NCBI RefSeq assembly: GCF_002127325.2
Contig: NC_035440.2
Location: forward strand, 76,068,982-76,132,981
DNA: 64,000 bases
From: Helianthus annuus
Taxonomy: Eukaryota; Streptophyta; Magnoliopsida; Asterales; Asteraceae
Reading direction: 5' to 3'
Numbering within the stretch: position 1 is the first letter of the stretch; each line of letters starts with the position of its first letter. The notes under the pieces were generated by a model that ran no database searches, was not told the origin of the DNA, and saw nothing but the letters and a program-made list of their open reading frames with translations. Made by a program: the position numbers and the translations under genes. Shown here piece by piece: positions 23,641 to 36,325 of the stretch.

Positions 23641-26600
23641 TCCCGAAATTCTGTAGTAGTAGCTTCAGCCTCAGTAGCGGTTGCACGGTTTTCGAATAAC
23701 TGGGGATACTTTTCTGTCATCTGGTCTTCGCGTTCCCAGGTGTACTCTGGGCCACGACGGGAGTTCCAACGAACTCGAACAAGAGGGATTCTCTTGTGTT
23801 TGAGGACCTTAACATCCCGGTCCGTGATTTCAACTGGCTCCTCGACGAACTGCAACCGCTCGTCGATAGTGAGTTCCTTAAAAGGAACTATGAGGGTCTC
23901 ATCTGACAGACATTTCTTCAGATTCGACACGAGGAATACATTGTGAACTGCACCAAGTTCAGCTGGTAGGTTTAGCTTGTAGGCCACTTTGCCTATTTTC
24001 TCAATGATCTCGAACGGTCCGACGTATCGCGGATTTAGTTTGCCCCGTTTGCCAAAACGAACCACACCCTTCCAGGGTGAGACTTTAAGTAAAACCCGGT
24101 CCCCGACCTGAAATTCCAACGGTTTCCTACGCTTATCCGCGTATGCTTTCTGACGGTCGCGTGCTGCCGCCATGCGTTGTCGTATCTGCGCAATCTTTTC
24201 TGTGGCGTCCACTACAATCTTTGGACCCGTAATCTGACTATCCCCCACCTCTGCCCAACAGAGAGGTGACCGGCATTTACGCCCGTACAATGCCTCGAAT
24301 GGAGTGGCTTGTATGTTGGTGTGATAACTGTTATTGTATGAGAACTCCACCAAAGGGAGGTGCTTTTCCCAGCCGTTGCCGAAATCAATAACACACGCCC
24401 GAAGCATGTCTTCAAGAGTTTGGATTGTTCGCTCAGACTGCCCATCCGTCTGAGGATGATACGCTGTGCTCATGTCTAACCGTGAGCCGAAAGATTTGTG
24501 CATCGCTTGCCATAGCTCTGACGTGAATCGTGCATCCCGATCCGAAATGATGGAGGTGGGCACCCCGTGCCTCGAAACAACTTCTTTGAGATAAACGTCT
24601 GCGAGAGTGGAGAACTTATCCGTTTCCTTTATAGCCAGGAAGTGTGCAGACTTGGTGAGTCGATCCACGATCACCCATATGGTATCATTCCCACGCTGGG
24701 ATCTGGGTAGGCCTGTAACAAAATCCATGGAAATTTCTTCCCATTTCCATTGCGGTATCTTGGGTTGCTGAAGTAGACCCGCTGGTTTCTGGTACTCGAC
24801 CTTGACTCTCGCACAAGTCAAACATTTGCCGACGTACGTTGCGATGTGGGCTTTCATGCTTGGCCACCAGTATGTTGTTTTGAGATCGTGGTACATTTTA
24901 TCCGAACCTGGATGTACCGAGTAGCGAGACGTGTGAGCTTCATCCATCACAAGTTCTCGTAAACCGCCATAAAGTGGGACCCAAATACGCCCTGTTACAT
25001 AGTAGGCGCCGTCTTCCTTTTGCTCCATTCGTTGCCTTGAGCCGCGTAAGGCTTCAGCCTTGATGTTTTCGGGTTTCAATGCTTCGATCTGAGCAGTTCG
25101 TATTTGTGCAGGAAGACTGGACTGAATAGTGAGCTGCAAAGCTCGTACGCGTCTAGGTAGAGTGTCTTTCCGGCTGAGGGCATCAGCCACAACATTGGCT
25201 TTGCCTGGATGGTACTTGATGGCGCATTCGTAGTCGTTCAGTAGTTCAACCCATCTCCGTTGACGCATGTTCAAATCCTTTTGCTTAAGAATATGCTCGA
25301 GACTCCTGTGATCGGTGTAAATCGTGCACCTGGTACCGTACAGGTAGTGTCGCCATATCTTAAGCGCGAAAACAACAGCTCCCAATTCTAAATCGTGCGT
25401 CGTGTAGTTCCGTTCGTGAACCTTGAGTTGACGAGAAGCGTAAGCAATAACCTTATCCCGCTGCATCAATACACACCCAAGACCCTGTATCGACGCGTCA
25501 CAATAAACCACAAAGTCGTCCGTGCCCTCTGGCAATGAGAGAATAGGTGCGCTGTAAAGCCTATCCTTTAGGTACTGAAAAACGGTTTCCTGGGGCTCTC
25601 CCCAGCGATAGGTGACACCGTTCTGTGTCAGTAGTGTGAGCGGCTGTGCGATCTTGGAGAAGTCTTTGATAAACCGTCTGTAGTAACCCGCCAAACCCAA
25701 GAATTGGCGTATTTCCGTTGGTGTGCGCGGTGCAGGCCAGTTCTTGATCGAATCTACCTTGGATGGATCGACATGAATCCCATCCCTGTTCACCACATGG
25801 CCTAAGAAATGGACTTCACGAAGCCAGAAGTCGCATTTTGAAAACTTGGCGTACAGTTGTTCCTTTCGAAGGAGTTCCAAAATCAATCGTAGATGCTGCT
25901 CGTGCTCCTCTTGACTCTTGGAGTAAATCAAAATGTCGTCGATGAAAACAATGACGAACTTGTCTAGATAGGGTTTGCACACCCTGTTCATAAGGTCCAT
26001 GAATACAGCAGGCGCGTTCGTTAACCCAAGTGGCATGACTAGAAACTCGTAGTGACCGTAGCGAGTTTTGAATGCGGTTTTAGAGACGTCCTCATCCCGG
26101 ACTCTCAGCTGATGATACCCCGACCTCAAGTCTATCTTGGAGTAGTAACTCGACCCCTGCAACTGGTCGAATAAGTCGTCTATACGCGGAAGAGGATAAC
26201 GGTTCTTCACCGTCACCTTGTTTAGTTCACGGTAGTCGATGCACATTCTGAACGTACCGTCTTTCTTCTTCACAAATAACACTGGAGCTCCCCAAGGCGA
26301 AGAGCTTGGACGGATAAAGCCCTTTTCCAAGAGCTCTTGTAGTTGCTTTGACAGTTCTTCCAGCTCGATTGGAGCTAAACGATACGGTGCGCGGGCTATC
26401 GGTGCTGCTCCAGGAGCTAACTCAATCTGGAATTCAACTTGGCGGTGAGGCGGTAAACCGAGTAAATCTTCAGGAAACACCTGAGGGTAGTCGCGTACAA
26501 CTGGAATATCCTCAAGCTTCTTTTCCTTTGCTGATGCGTCAGTGACAAGTGCCAGAATTGCAGTGTGCCCCTTTCGTAAACATTTCTGCGCCTTTAAGAA

Positions 26601-28331
26601 AGAAATGATGCCAACCACGGCACCACTCTTGTCGCCTTGAACTTCGAGAGGTTCTCGACTAGAACGAGGAATACGAATGACCTTTTCCTTGCATAAAATC
26701 TCTGCGTGATGTTGGGATAACCAATCCATACCGATGACAACGTCGAAGCTACCCGAAACTATGGGTATAAGATCAATCGAGAAGGTCTGACCAGCTAGAA
26801 CGATACGACAACCCTTGATTACGTGTGCGGCTTCTCCGCTCTTACCATTTGCTAACTCTACGACATGTTTAGTGTTTAGGGGTGTTGGTGTACGTTTTAA
26901 CAGTTTACTCATTTTCAAGGACATATAACTTGTATCAGCACCCGAATCAAATAAGACAGTAACATAAATATCGTCGAGAAGAAACTTACCCATAACCACA
27001 TTGGGATCATTCACTGCGTCGCCCCGACCCAATACAAAAGCACGACCCCGAGCTTCGTTGCCATTGTTGTTGTTGTTTCCCCCGTTGTTGTTGTTATTGT
27101 TCCTCTTGCCCTGATTGTTGTTGTTGCGATTTTGGTTCTGGTTCAGTTGAGGGCAATCGCGTTTGTAGTGACCCTCAGCCCCACACTGGAAACATCCCCG
27201 GTTTCCACGCTGTGGCTGCTGCTGCGGGTTCTGTGGAGCTGACGGTGGGAGTTGCTGGTTCTGATTTGCTGGCCGTGAGCTTCTACAATCCTTTGCCTCA
27301 TGACCTGGCTTGAGGCATCTTTGACAACGTTCTCTGCGACATCTCCCACTGTGGTGTTTGTTGCACCTATTACACCACGGGTGAGTTCCCCTATAACCAC
27401 TCTGCCCCTGACTGCCCGATGATTGCTGATTAGGACTCTGGTAGTCGTTGGTGTGACGCTGCTGCGTTTGGGACTGAACAGATACTAATCCCCTGCTGGA
27501 ATCCCCATCCCACTTTCTTTTGTTCTCGCTGGGTGTGGCAGAAGTAGTAGCTGGAGTAGTAGTGGCAGTAGTGGTAGCACTGATGCGTTTTGGCAGCTTG
27601 TTCTGATCCACTGCCTGATCGGTGAGTCGGTGAGCAAGACGCTGAATGTCTTGGATATTGTTGAGGTTAGCCGACGTCACGTGGCTCTGAATCTCTGGCG
27701 CAAGCCCGTTAAGGTACAACTCGATGCGCTTAACCGGAGGGTCCACCATTGTTGGACATAAGATGGCCAGTTCATTTGACCGTTTCGTGTAAGCCTCTAT
27801 CTCTGACCCCGTCATTTTCAAGTGGTATAGCTCATTCTCCAACTTGTGAATGTCGTCTCGTGTGCAATACTCACGCTTAATCAATTCCTTGAAATCCTCC
27901 CAAGGTGTGGCGTTAGCAGCTGCCAACCCTAGGATCTGTACTTGCGCGTTCCACCAAGTGAGCGTAATCCCTTCCAACGTGCCAGTGGCATACTTGACCC
28001 TGCGGGCCTCAGGGCATTCACACATTTCAAACACTGACTCTAGCTTCTCGAACCAATGGAGGAGTCCCACTGCCCCCTCGGTGCCACTGAAAGTACTTGG
28101 ACGACAGTCCATGAAGTTCTTGAAAGTGCAGACAGGCTGCTGCGCGTGTTGACCTATTGTGTACGAATAGGACAAAGTTAAATACGAGAGTTAATGTAGG
28201 ATCTAAAGATCCTAGTGTGTGTCTATACTGCAGGGTATACTACCTGCTTGTGCAGCTGCAAGTGCCGCAGCAACTTGAGCTTGAACGAGAGCCTCTAGCT
28301 GGGCTTGAGTCATGTTAATTCGTCCAGACAT
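23589..28331 (-). CDS. Element C gag-pol polyprotein with a short intron
   Basis: The main frame, 28175 to 23589, is open for 1528 codons but has no ATG at its start (28175 is TTG). ATG 28331 ([11 protein letters not shown]) opens a short exon ending at 28244. Removing 28243-28154 (GTAGTA...AATAG) joins it in frame through a Gly codon. Domains: Gag; CCHC knuckles about 27160-27380; protease [12 protein letters not shown] about 26934-26965; RT with FIDD about 25930-25945; RNase H with VVYCDAS about 25490; integrase zinc finger HPGSDKMYH...CLTC, then MDFVTG (about 24725), SDRDARF (about 24535) and GQSERTIQT (about 24430); C-terminal chromodomain about 23700-23850. No internal stops. Confidence 0.9.
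28154..28243 (-). other. Predicted 90-bp phase-1 intron in element C gag
   Basis: Donor AGCAG|GTAGTA and acceptor ACAATAG|GTCAAC. Splicing restores Gly-Gln-His-Ala-Gln after the first 29 codons. Without it exon 1 stops after ten more codons, and the main frame has no ATG until well into Gag. Element E has the equivalent intron at 63091-63188. Confidence 0.7.
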
Positions 28332-28631
28332 GATCTTCATAGCAATGCAACATGAGTTAGAGAGGTTCGCGAATAGAGCGATGACAGAAGAGTGTAAGCA
28401 CATAGAGGTTCTTAGGCAATAACAAGTAGTGAGCAAAAGTAATGTAAGCATACTACGAGCAAAGTTCTATATAGATCTAGCAAGCAGGTAATAAACATAA
28501 ACCTTATTACCTAGGATGTCGAGTCTTGCACGTGGAGCGAAGCGTCGTTGTGGATCGTTGAGAGCACTGTTCTGGTTATAGTCTGGTTTTAATAAAAACG
28601 TTATATTAAAACCAAGTTCTCTATAACCAAT

Positions 28632-28644
28632 GGCTCTGATACCA
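28632..28644 (-). other. Element C primer binding site (initiator tRNA-Met)
   Basis: The reverse complement reads TGGTATCAGAGCC, directly inside the 5' LTR end. The leader 28332-28631 has no supported gene. Confidence 0.85.
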
Positions 28645-28647
28645 ATC

Positions 28648-30915
28648 TGTCACACCCCCAAAATCCACACGCGGAGTACCACCGCTTGGAGGCGTGACGT
28701 GACCAGGATCAAGCCATCAATCATATTGAACATAGCATAATATAAATAAGATAGTTTGTAAAACCCAAATCTATACGATTGATGTTCCAAACCAAACATA
28801 GTATCAATAGCGGAAGCGTAATAATGGAAATCCAAAGTAAAGTTATAAGTTCAATTGTTTAGCATAAAGTCTACGATCCGAATCCCACAACGACCCGCTC
28901 CTCCTTGTGCAAGCTCCATAAGTACCTAAGGTCCTGCAAGGCATGCAGCAGAGAGTCAACAACTAGTTGAGCGAGTTCACAGTTAACAGTTCAGTAATAG
29001 TATAGTGTGAGTAATAGAATGTTCGTTCGTTTATATCATGTATCATATTTCCATCGCGGCCTCCCAGGCAGGTATGCGAAGATTAGGGGATAACTATCCC
29101 AAGTATTCTAGACTAGGTTTATTTGTATCGCGGCCTACCAGGCAGGTGTGCGAAGATGTTAGTAAGTTTAGTTCGCGGCCTTCCAGAGGCAGGTGTGCGA
29201 AGTCAGTCATAATATCGCGGCCAACCCTTGGCAGGTGTGCGAAGATCAGTTCAATAAGCGTTACTAGTCTAGTCGTGTCTTATCGTTCGGTTCTATCAGC
29301 TGAGTATGTACAATAATTCAACAAGTCCCATTCCCACCTGGGAACCCCATGCCTTGGCTGTGTGAACTCACCTTGGTTTGCTCGGTATGCTAAGTTATGC
29401 GCTCACCAGAATCAATCAAGTCCTAAAGGTCACGTATACTTAAATCAGTTCGCGTTCTTAATGTTTCACGTACAATCAGTATCACAGAGTGGTTCAGCAT
29501 TTAACATTGATTAACACATACCAATTTGCCAATCATACCGAGTTCAAGGTTACAAGCAAGATCCTGAATTATTTGTCGTGCTTAACAGAGTTAGCATATT
29601 TGACTGAGTTAACACAGTTTACACTTAACTGGGTTAATCACTTAACTGACATAACAGAGTTAACAGTTCAATCGTTTGACAGGGGTTTTGATGATTAATA
29701 GAGTTTGCATGCATTAACAAGGTTACAAACTAACAAAGTTATAATTAACAGTTAACTGAATTAACAGGGTCGAAACCCTCTTTGGGCCGAAATCCAAATT
29801 TGGGCCGAAATCACTTTAGCCGAAATCACCTAAGGTGATTTCGTTTATGTGAGGATTTCGTTGGATATGAGGGTGACGAAAACACTTGGGCCCGAAAACA
29901 CCAAGCTTGGGCCAAAAACTCTTTTGGGCGAAAACTGTTTGGGCCGAAAACTGATTGGGCCGAAAACCCTTTGAGTGACGAAAGCACTTTGGGCCGAAAT
30001 CCCCAAGGTGATTTCGTTGAGGTGGGGATTTCGTTGGGGGGGGGGGGTTTCGCCGGCTTCATCACCCATCAACAACATCAGTTACGCAACAAAACAAATC
30101 TTAATCATCATCATCGGCAACAGTTACATCGTTTCATCATACAAACAATATCCAATGACAGTAAGTTGTGATCATTTAGTAGTCGGCATATGTGTAAACA
30201 TAGAATCATTATCTGCAATTAATTTACTGTCATACTATTAACATAACAAGATCATCAACATTAATCGAACACAAACAATAGTATCAAACAGCCGATCTAT
30301 TTACATGTGCATCCATCCATTCAGTTTTACAATCAGCATTTGTATCATCCGATTAATCATCGAGAAACCATAACATAATCACATAACATCCACTATACAG
30401 TCTAACGTATGCATACAAACATGAAATCATTCATAGTTCAAACAATAGTGCAACTAACCGTGATGATAGATCACAAGATTGATTAGAGGAAAGGATGAAG
30501 TCTTGTGGTTGCCGTTGCACAAGTGAGTAAGGCTCTAGGGTTTTGCCGATTAAAAATTATCACGTAAGGGTTGGAAATATCATATACTAAATCAACAGTG
30601 GCCAAGGCCCATTTGGTTTTCGTTGGGTAGCAGTGGACGAAAACACATATTGTGTTTTCGGCCATGGGTGTTTTCGTGAGGGATGTTTGGCATGTGATCC
30701 ATTTTATAACTCAAACAACACATATGTTAACCTACCTACCATCTTATATCAGTAACACACTCATGCACATCAAATGTAACATATCATTCACAATATGATT
30801 TAACATATTACAAACGTGTTCCGTTGCGAAATAACTAGTCATGTAAACAAACAATCCAAACAATTAACGTGTAATAAATGCGAAGATAGAAATCGTGGAA
30901 ATTCGAGTTGTCACA
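28648..30915 (-). repeat. Element C 5' LTR (right copy)
   Basis: 2268 bp, about 99.4% like the left copy by eye; differences include the G-run length and one base lost near 30600. It ends TTGTCACA followed by target copy GCCTT. Confidence 0.93.
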
Positions 30916-32092
30916 GCCTTACTTGTCTCAAGGTTAAGGCTGAGCACCAACATCCTTCTGGTCTTTTATAGCAACCAGAGATTCCAGTTTGGAAATGGGA
31001 AAACATCGCTATGGATCTCATTACTAAACTTCCGGGCACAAAGAAAGGTCACGATGCCATCTGGGTAGTTGTTGATCGTCTTACTAAGTCAGCGCATTTC
31101 TTGCCAATCCGTGAGGATTTTTCTGCTGAAAGGCTGGCTAAAATCTATGTGGATGAAATTGTGTCTAGACAGGTGTTCCTCTGAACATTATTTCTGACAG
31201 AGATGCTCGCTTCTCTTCTCGTTTTTGGAGAACCATGCAATCTGCTATGGGGACACAACTTAATCTGAGCACAGCTTATCATCCACAAATAGATGGCCAA
31301 ACTGAAAGAACAATCCAGACTTTGGAGGATATGCTTAGAGCTTGTGTGATCAACTTTGGTGGTAGTTGGAATTCACATCTTCCATTGATTGAATTCTCCT
31401 ACAACAACAGTTATCACTCCAGCATCAACATGTTCCTTTCGAGGCTCTCTATGGTCGAAAATATCGTTCACTAGTCTGCTGGAATGAGATAGGTGAGGCT
31501 CAGCTTACTGGACCTGACCTCATTTTAGAGACAACTGACAAGGTTAAGAAAGTTCGTGATAACCTTCAGACAGCTCGAAGCCGTCAAAAGAGTTACGCGG
31601 ACCGATGACGCAAGCCTTTGGAATTTCAAGTCGATGATCGTATATTACTTAAGGTCTCACCTTGGAAAGGTATGATCAGATTTGGAAAAAAAAGGAAAAC
31701 TTGCACCTAGATATGTTGGACCATTCAAGATCGTCGAAAGAATCGGCAAGGTAGCCTACAGACTTGAATTACCTCCTGAACTTGGTAATGTTCATCCAAC
31801 TTTCCACGTATCCAATCTCAAGAAGTGTCTAGCTGATGAGAACCTCCACATACCACTTGACGAAATTCGTGTTGATAAAACGCTGCATTTTGTTGAGAAG
31901 CCTGTGGAAATTATGGATCGTGAAGTCAAGTGGCTTAAACGCAAGCGCATTCCTTTGGTTAAAGTTCGCTGGGAATCTAAACGTGGACCTGCGTTTACTT
32001 GGGAACGTGAAGATCAAATGAAGGCGAAGTATCCACATTTTTTCTCACGAGTTTCCTCTAAACAAATTTCGGGACGAGATTTCCGCAAGTAG
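30916..32092 (+). pseudogene. Element A integrase remainder and chromodomain, frameshifted
   Basis: It resumes with the second half of the integrase zinc finger (LTCLKVKAEHQ). The catalytic core follows: MDLITKLPG near 31012, SDRDARF near 31196, GQTERTIQT near 31294. A TAG at about 30969, an apparent 1-bp loss near 31172 (before GVPLNIISD), a shift near 31425 (before EALYGR) and a TGA-containing stretch near 31605 break it. The C-terminal part (31682-32092) is open and holds the integrase tail plus a chromodomain-like segment ([13 protein letters not shown]...FTWEREDQM), which in the family guides integration to chromatin. Confidence 0.88.
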
Positions 32093-32099
32093 GGGAGAC
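32090..32099 (+). other. Element A polypurine tract
   Basis: TAGGGGAGAC lies immediately before the 3' LTR start TGTGACATCTG at 32100. Confidence 0.75.
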
Positions 32100-33805
32100 T
32101 GTGACATCTGTGCTTGTAATCATTGTAAACAATTCAGTTATCAATGAAATAAAGTTATTTGATCCCAATGTTTGTTTGTTTATGTTTGATGCTTTTCATG
32201 TTTTGACTTTTATCCAATTTCAAACTCTATATCGCTTTCTGGAGAATTATACGCAAATTGGTGCGAAAATGTAATCAGTTAAACGCGACAAATATTCCGG
32301 AACATCAACTTATGCTTAACATACCTTAAATAACCTTTACATAACTTAGAAATAAGTTTTGAAGGCTTTGGTATGGCAAAATCAAGTTTATTCGCTTACA
32401 GGGACTAAAATTGACAAACTGCGAAAGTATGCCAATTTGAACTGTAACGAACATTCCGGAACATGATCCATAACTTAAACACACCCTAAATATCCTTTAC
32501 ATAGCTTAGAAATAGGCTTTAAGGGGTTTGGTGTGCTAAAATAAACTTTATGCTCATTCAGGGACTAAAAGCGTCACAAAGTGCATAAGTTTGCATTTTC
32601 GCGCATAACTTACGTTCTGAATACATCCGGACATCCAAAAATTTATGTAATCATTAAAATATTATGTTTTAATGATTGGCTTGTTAAAAATCCATTCGTC
32701 GCGCAATTTGGACCATTTTTGCGTCCGTTACGAGTTCCATCGTAATTAACCGAACAACGCAATCGTACGGCTAAACGAACCGACATCCGACATATTTTTG
32801 AGCATGTTTCATGTTCCCTATGCTTTAACATCCTTATAAAGCTTAAAAATGGGTTTGATGGGTGTTAGAAGTGCCAAAACACGACCATACGCGCACAGGG
32901 ACCTAAACTGTCAAAACTTAAACATTGCTGGTATGCAGGGTCCTTACGGACCGTATGGATTGGCTTACGGTCCGTAAGCAACCCCCAGATCACCAGAAAT
33001 GCTTTCCAGCCAATTCCAGCTGTTACCCACCTTGAGCACATGGTTTTTGGGTTTCTATGGGCTGGTTTGTGTGCCCATCAAGGTGCCAAATCAGAATGTG
33101 GCAAGTGTACGGCTTTTATCGTGCCCCCTTTTGCAAGAAACGATCTTAACGGTAGTGCTACACCTATAAATACCCTCCTTGCCTTGCTCATTTCCTCACA
33201 TTTGAATCTGATTCAAGCTCTCTAAGTGGAAGTGTATGCTTCCTACCTGAGAGAGAATCAGATCAAATCTTGCGGGGACCTTCTGTAAGTATTCTTTCGT
33301 GCTTTTCTTTCGTTTTAACGTTAAAGTTAAACTTTGTTTGACTTTCTGCATTGACCAGTTTATGGTCAATGCGAAGTTCGTTTGAACTTCATAACGTGAG
33401 CGTAATCACGATGGTTATAGTCCCTAGTGACTATACCTACTGATTACTACGTTATCTAGGCTCAGTGACGAGTCGTAGTTTCGGCCAAAATGCGTATTCT
33501 TGCGTATTTTGTAACCAAACTACTTGTGGGTATCAAGACCCTTTGTCTTGATACCAAACCTGTTTTTAAACCTCGCTAAACATGTTCTAACATGTTTAAC
33601 TCGTCACTTTTAGAATTGTGCTTGTCTAGGGTCGTAAAGGTAAGCGATCTAAACAATCGCTTATGCTTACGAACCCGACCCATTTGGTCGATCATTAGGA
33701 TTCGACCAAACACTTTAGGTGACCATAGTTGTATAGGGAATAACCTTCCGAGGTTATACCTTATGGTCACGTTGTTTAAGTAGTTGTATGATAAGTAGTT
33801 CTTAT
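32100..33805 (+). repeat. Element A 3' LTR, part 1
   Basis: It starts TGTGACATCTG and supplies the first ~287 bp missing from the 5' copy. It has the hairpin (32944-32977), TATA box (33165-33172) and donor-like site (about 33284). It is cut by element F after CTTAT (33801-33805). Confidence 0.93.
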
Positions 33806-34237
33806 TGTAGGATCGTTTTCAGACCTGAACAAGTCGTTCAAAGGAGTTTTGATCTGTTTCAGAGGCGGAAACTAAGATACAAACTTCGAAACACCTTGCA
33901 AATCACTTTAAACAACCTTCTGATTGATATAACACTGTTTACAACCACGGGATAAACCGGCAGCACCTCGGTATCCAAATATACAACTGATAATTATGAT
34001 TCCGCTCGAATGGCTATTTATAGATAAGGGGTTCCGCTTGAAAGTGACAAGAAACATTTCAAGCGGAATCAATTACTTGTGATTTCGCTTGAAATGGTAA
34101 CTTGTCATTTGCATGTTCAAGCGGAATCAGCCTCAATTTCACTAAAATCTACTACTTTCTCGTACAACGTGCCCTGATCTAACATATCTAGTACAAGACT
34201 CGATACAAGACGAAGTCGACAGATGTATGCACCAACA
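33806..34237 (-). repeat. Element F 3' LTR (left copy)
   Basis: On the minus strand it begins TGTTGGTGCATAC and ends CGATCCTACA. TATA box CTATAAATAG (reverse of 34014-34023). It contains TTCCGCTTGAA-type motifs. It lacks one 18-bp motif-bearing stretch that is present in the right copy near 51203-51220. Confidence 0.92.
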
Positions 34238-35835
34238 GACTCCCCCTCAGATGTTGACGAGTCTTAAGTGTCGAGTCTTCTCATCTTCAGTCTTTATTAG
34301 TCTTTGGGCTTCACTCTTTCAATCGGCATCAACACGCTTCTTTCTCTTAAATGTGTTCAGGCTCCCCCTTTCGATGTGCTGGCATTCCTTAAGTTCATCA
34401 GCATTATCAGCTTCAGGATCATAATCTGTTTCTCTCACAGTTTCAAGATCGTTGTCTGGCTCATACTGTGCTCAGAATTGAAATCTGGCTCTTTCCAATC
34501 ACAAGCTTCTCAGGATTGATTAAACCAGCTCTACCTCAAACCTGCACAATCTCTTTCACACACATAAGTTTAACACTTCTAACAATTTAATATTAAACTA
34601 TATGCACCAACTCAGACTCTCCCTCTCAAAACAACCAGAGTATCTGTGATCACTTGCAGAAGAATATTCAAACATTTTTAGATTTAACCGACTCTCCCTC
34701 AAAATGATCATCAAGGAACAAACCTTTCCCAAACCTGTTCATCATGTTCAGCACTCGGAATTTTGAAAATCAGCTTTCCAACATCAGTTGTCGAAAATCT
34801 TTTTGAATTTTCAAAATTTATGCTAAAACACACCTAAAATCTTTTTGGATTTTTGATATAATATGAAATGCAGTAAAGAAATATTTATATACAATATTTT
34901 TGCGAGTTTGTGTAAGAGGATCATATCAGTTTCTGAGACAAATCACTAACACCGTTAAGCTTCATTTCGTTTTAAGTACTAAACGATTCACTTAGATTGT
35001 CAGTATACTGATCCACTTATATTTTCTCACAAAGTTCAACTGTTTTGAGATATGATATTAGTGTTTTAATGACTTAAACTTATCCGCGTGTCCCACCACT
35101 TGAATATACTCCCATATCCAGATCCCAATATTCAGTCTTACAGGAGAGTATACCAAGATGATATCTGTAAGGGGTTAGGTGCGAAACCGTGAGAGCTCAG
35201 GCCAGAACTTCCGTTCAGCAGAGAGATGATGGCTCGAATTTAGGTGTGTTCCCTTTAGAGAATCTTTTCTTCAACAGCAATGATTATTAATTTTATTGTT
35301 TCATCATTTTTGCTGAGGGCGAGCTTATATTTCAAAGCATTTTGCAAAGTATTATACGAGGACTAGGTCAGAATTTCCATTCAGCAGAAGTCCCGGGATA
35401 ATACCCCAGATATCACTGAGTATAAAGACCTAGTATCTCAGAAAGAGGGACCTTTCCAACAAGATTTCAGGGGTTACCCATATATTCAAGAAATGTTACC
35501 CACGATATAAGCAAGTTTGAATTTAGGTTTATATCTCGTCACAATTTACTAAATGTGTAAAAACCTACTGACACATCTACAGTGAGATTGTTTATCACAT
35601 TTTTAACTTTCCATTTCTTTAGCATGTTGTGATCGTCCACTGATGTACTATCATTTCCTCTTTTTACAACAAAACTCATTTTTGAATTTTATCATGTTTT
35701 TGGCTTTTTCAAATTTTCTAATGTTTTTGAATTTTCTGAAATTTCTTACTCCCCCTAAAATACAAACACATTTAAAGAAATTTGAAAACAAACTATACAG
35801 AAAGATGACAACTGATATCAAATCGCGTCAAATCG
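34238..35835 (-). other. Element F 3' non-coding region (distal part)
   Basis: No supported gene. Several AGGGGGAGT-like polypurine tracts (reverse of 34238-34249, about 34361, 34614, 34690 and 35751). A block about 35370-35460 is nearly the same as 56810-56905 of H. The segment about 35638-35700 also resembles element G at 38113-38165. It is cut by G at 35835 (target copy AATCG 35831-35835). Confidence 0.85.
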
Positions 35836-36325
35836 TGTAGGTCCCCTTGATGTTATGGATCTTCACAGAATCGTCTTTCCAATCAAGAGTGTGGAATCCT
35901 CTTGATTAGAATTAGCAGAAAACGTGTAGAAACTGAAATCAGCAATCACTTTCAAACCGGGTTTTCTATTGATTATCAATCACAAGGAATTACAATCAAT
36001 CCAAAACCCTAACCACTACCAAATTCGTCCAAGCCTAGTATGCTCTCACGAAATTCTCTCTCCAATACTGTTTAGGCTAATTAACTGATTAACCTTAAAC
36101 CCTAATGTCTAACCTTGTTTATATAACACAAGGTTTACAAGTTGGACTAGGGTTTACTACTTGGGCAAGCCCAATTCCTTCCCTATGACCCAAACTGGGT
36201 TTAGTTTAGCCCAAACTCAATTATCTCACTAATACAAAGCTAAACCCGCTAACCGTTTATCGTTTAACTAATTACAAGATATCCAAAGACCAAATCTAAG
36301 CTGTTGTCACAAACATGCACCAACA
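35836..36325 (-). repeat. Element G 3' LTR (left copy)
   Basis: Reverse strand TGTTGGTGCATG...CCTACA, 490 bp. TATA-like TTATATAAAC on the minus strand at about 36117-36126. Confidence 0.94.

Larger units (their letters stand above)
21244..30915 (-). mobile_element. Element C: Tekay-like chromovirus, complete and apparently intact
   Basis: Target duplication GCCTT (21239-21243 and 30916-30920) in the integrase gene of A. LTRs are 2269 and 2268 bp with about 14-15 differences by eye. In its own direction the order is LTR (28648-30915), tRNA-Met primer site (28632-28644), gag-pol on the minus strand, duplicated polypurine module, LTR (21244-23512). Chromodomain present. This is a candidate autonomous, recently inserted element. 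It is related to E, which has the same LTR end and primer site. Confidence 0.95.

Noticed and set aside
23589..28175. Start of element C gag-pol at 28175
   Set aside because: Codon 28175 is TTG; the ATG at 28331 plus a short intron explains the N-terminus better.
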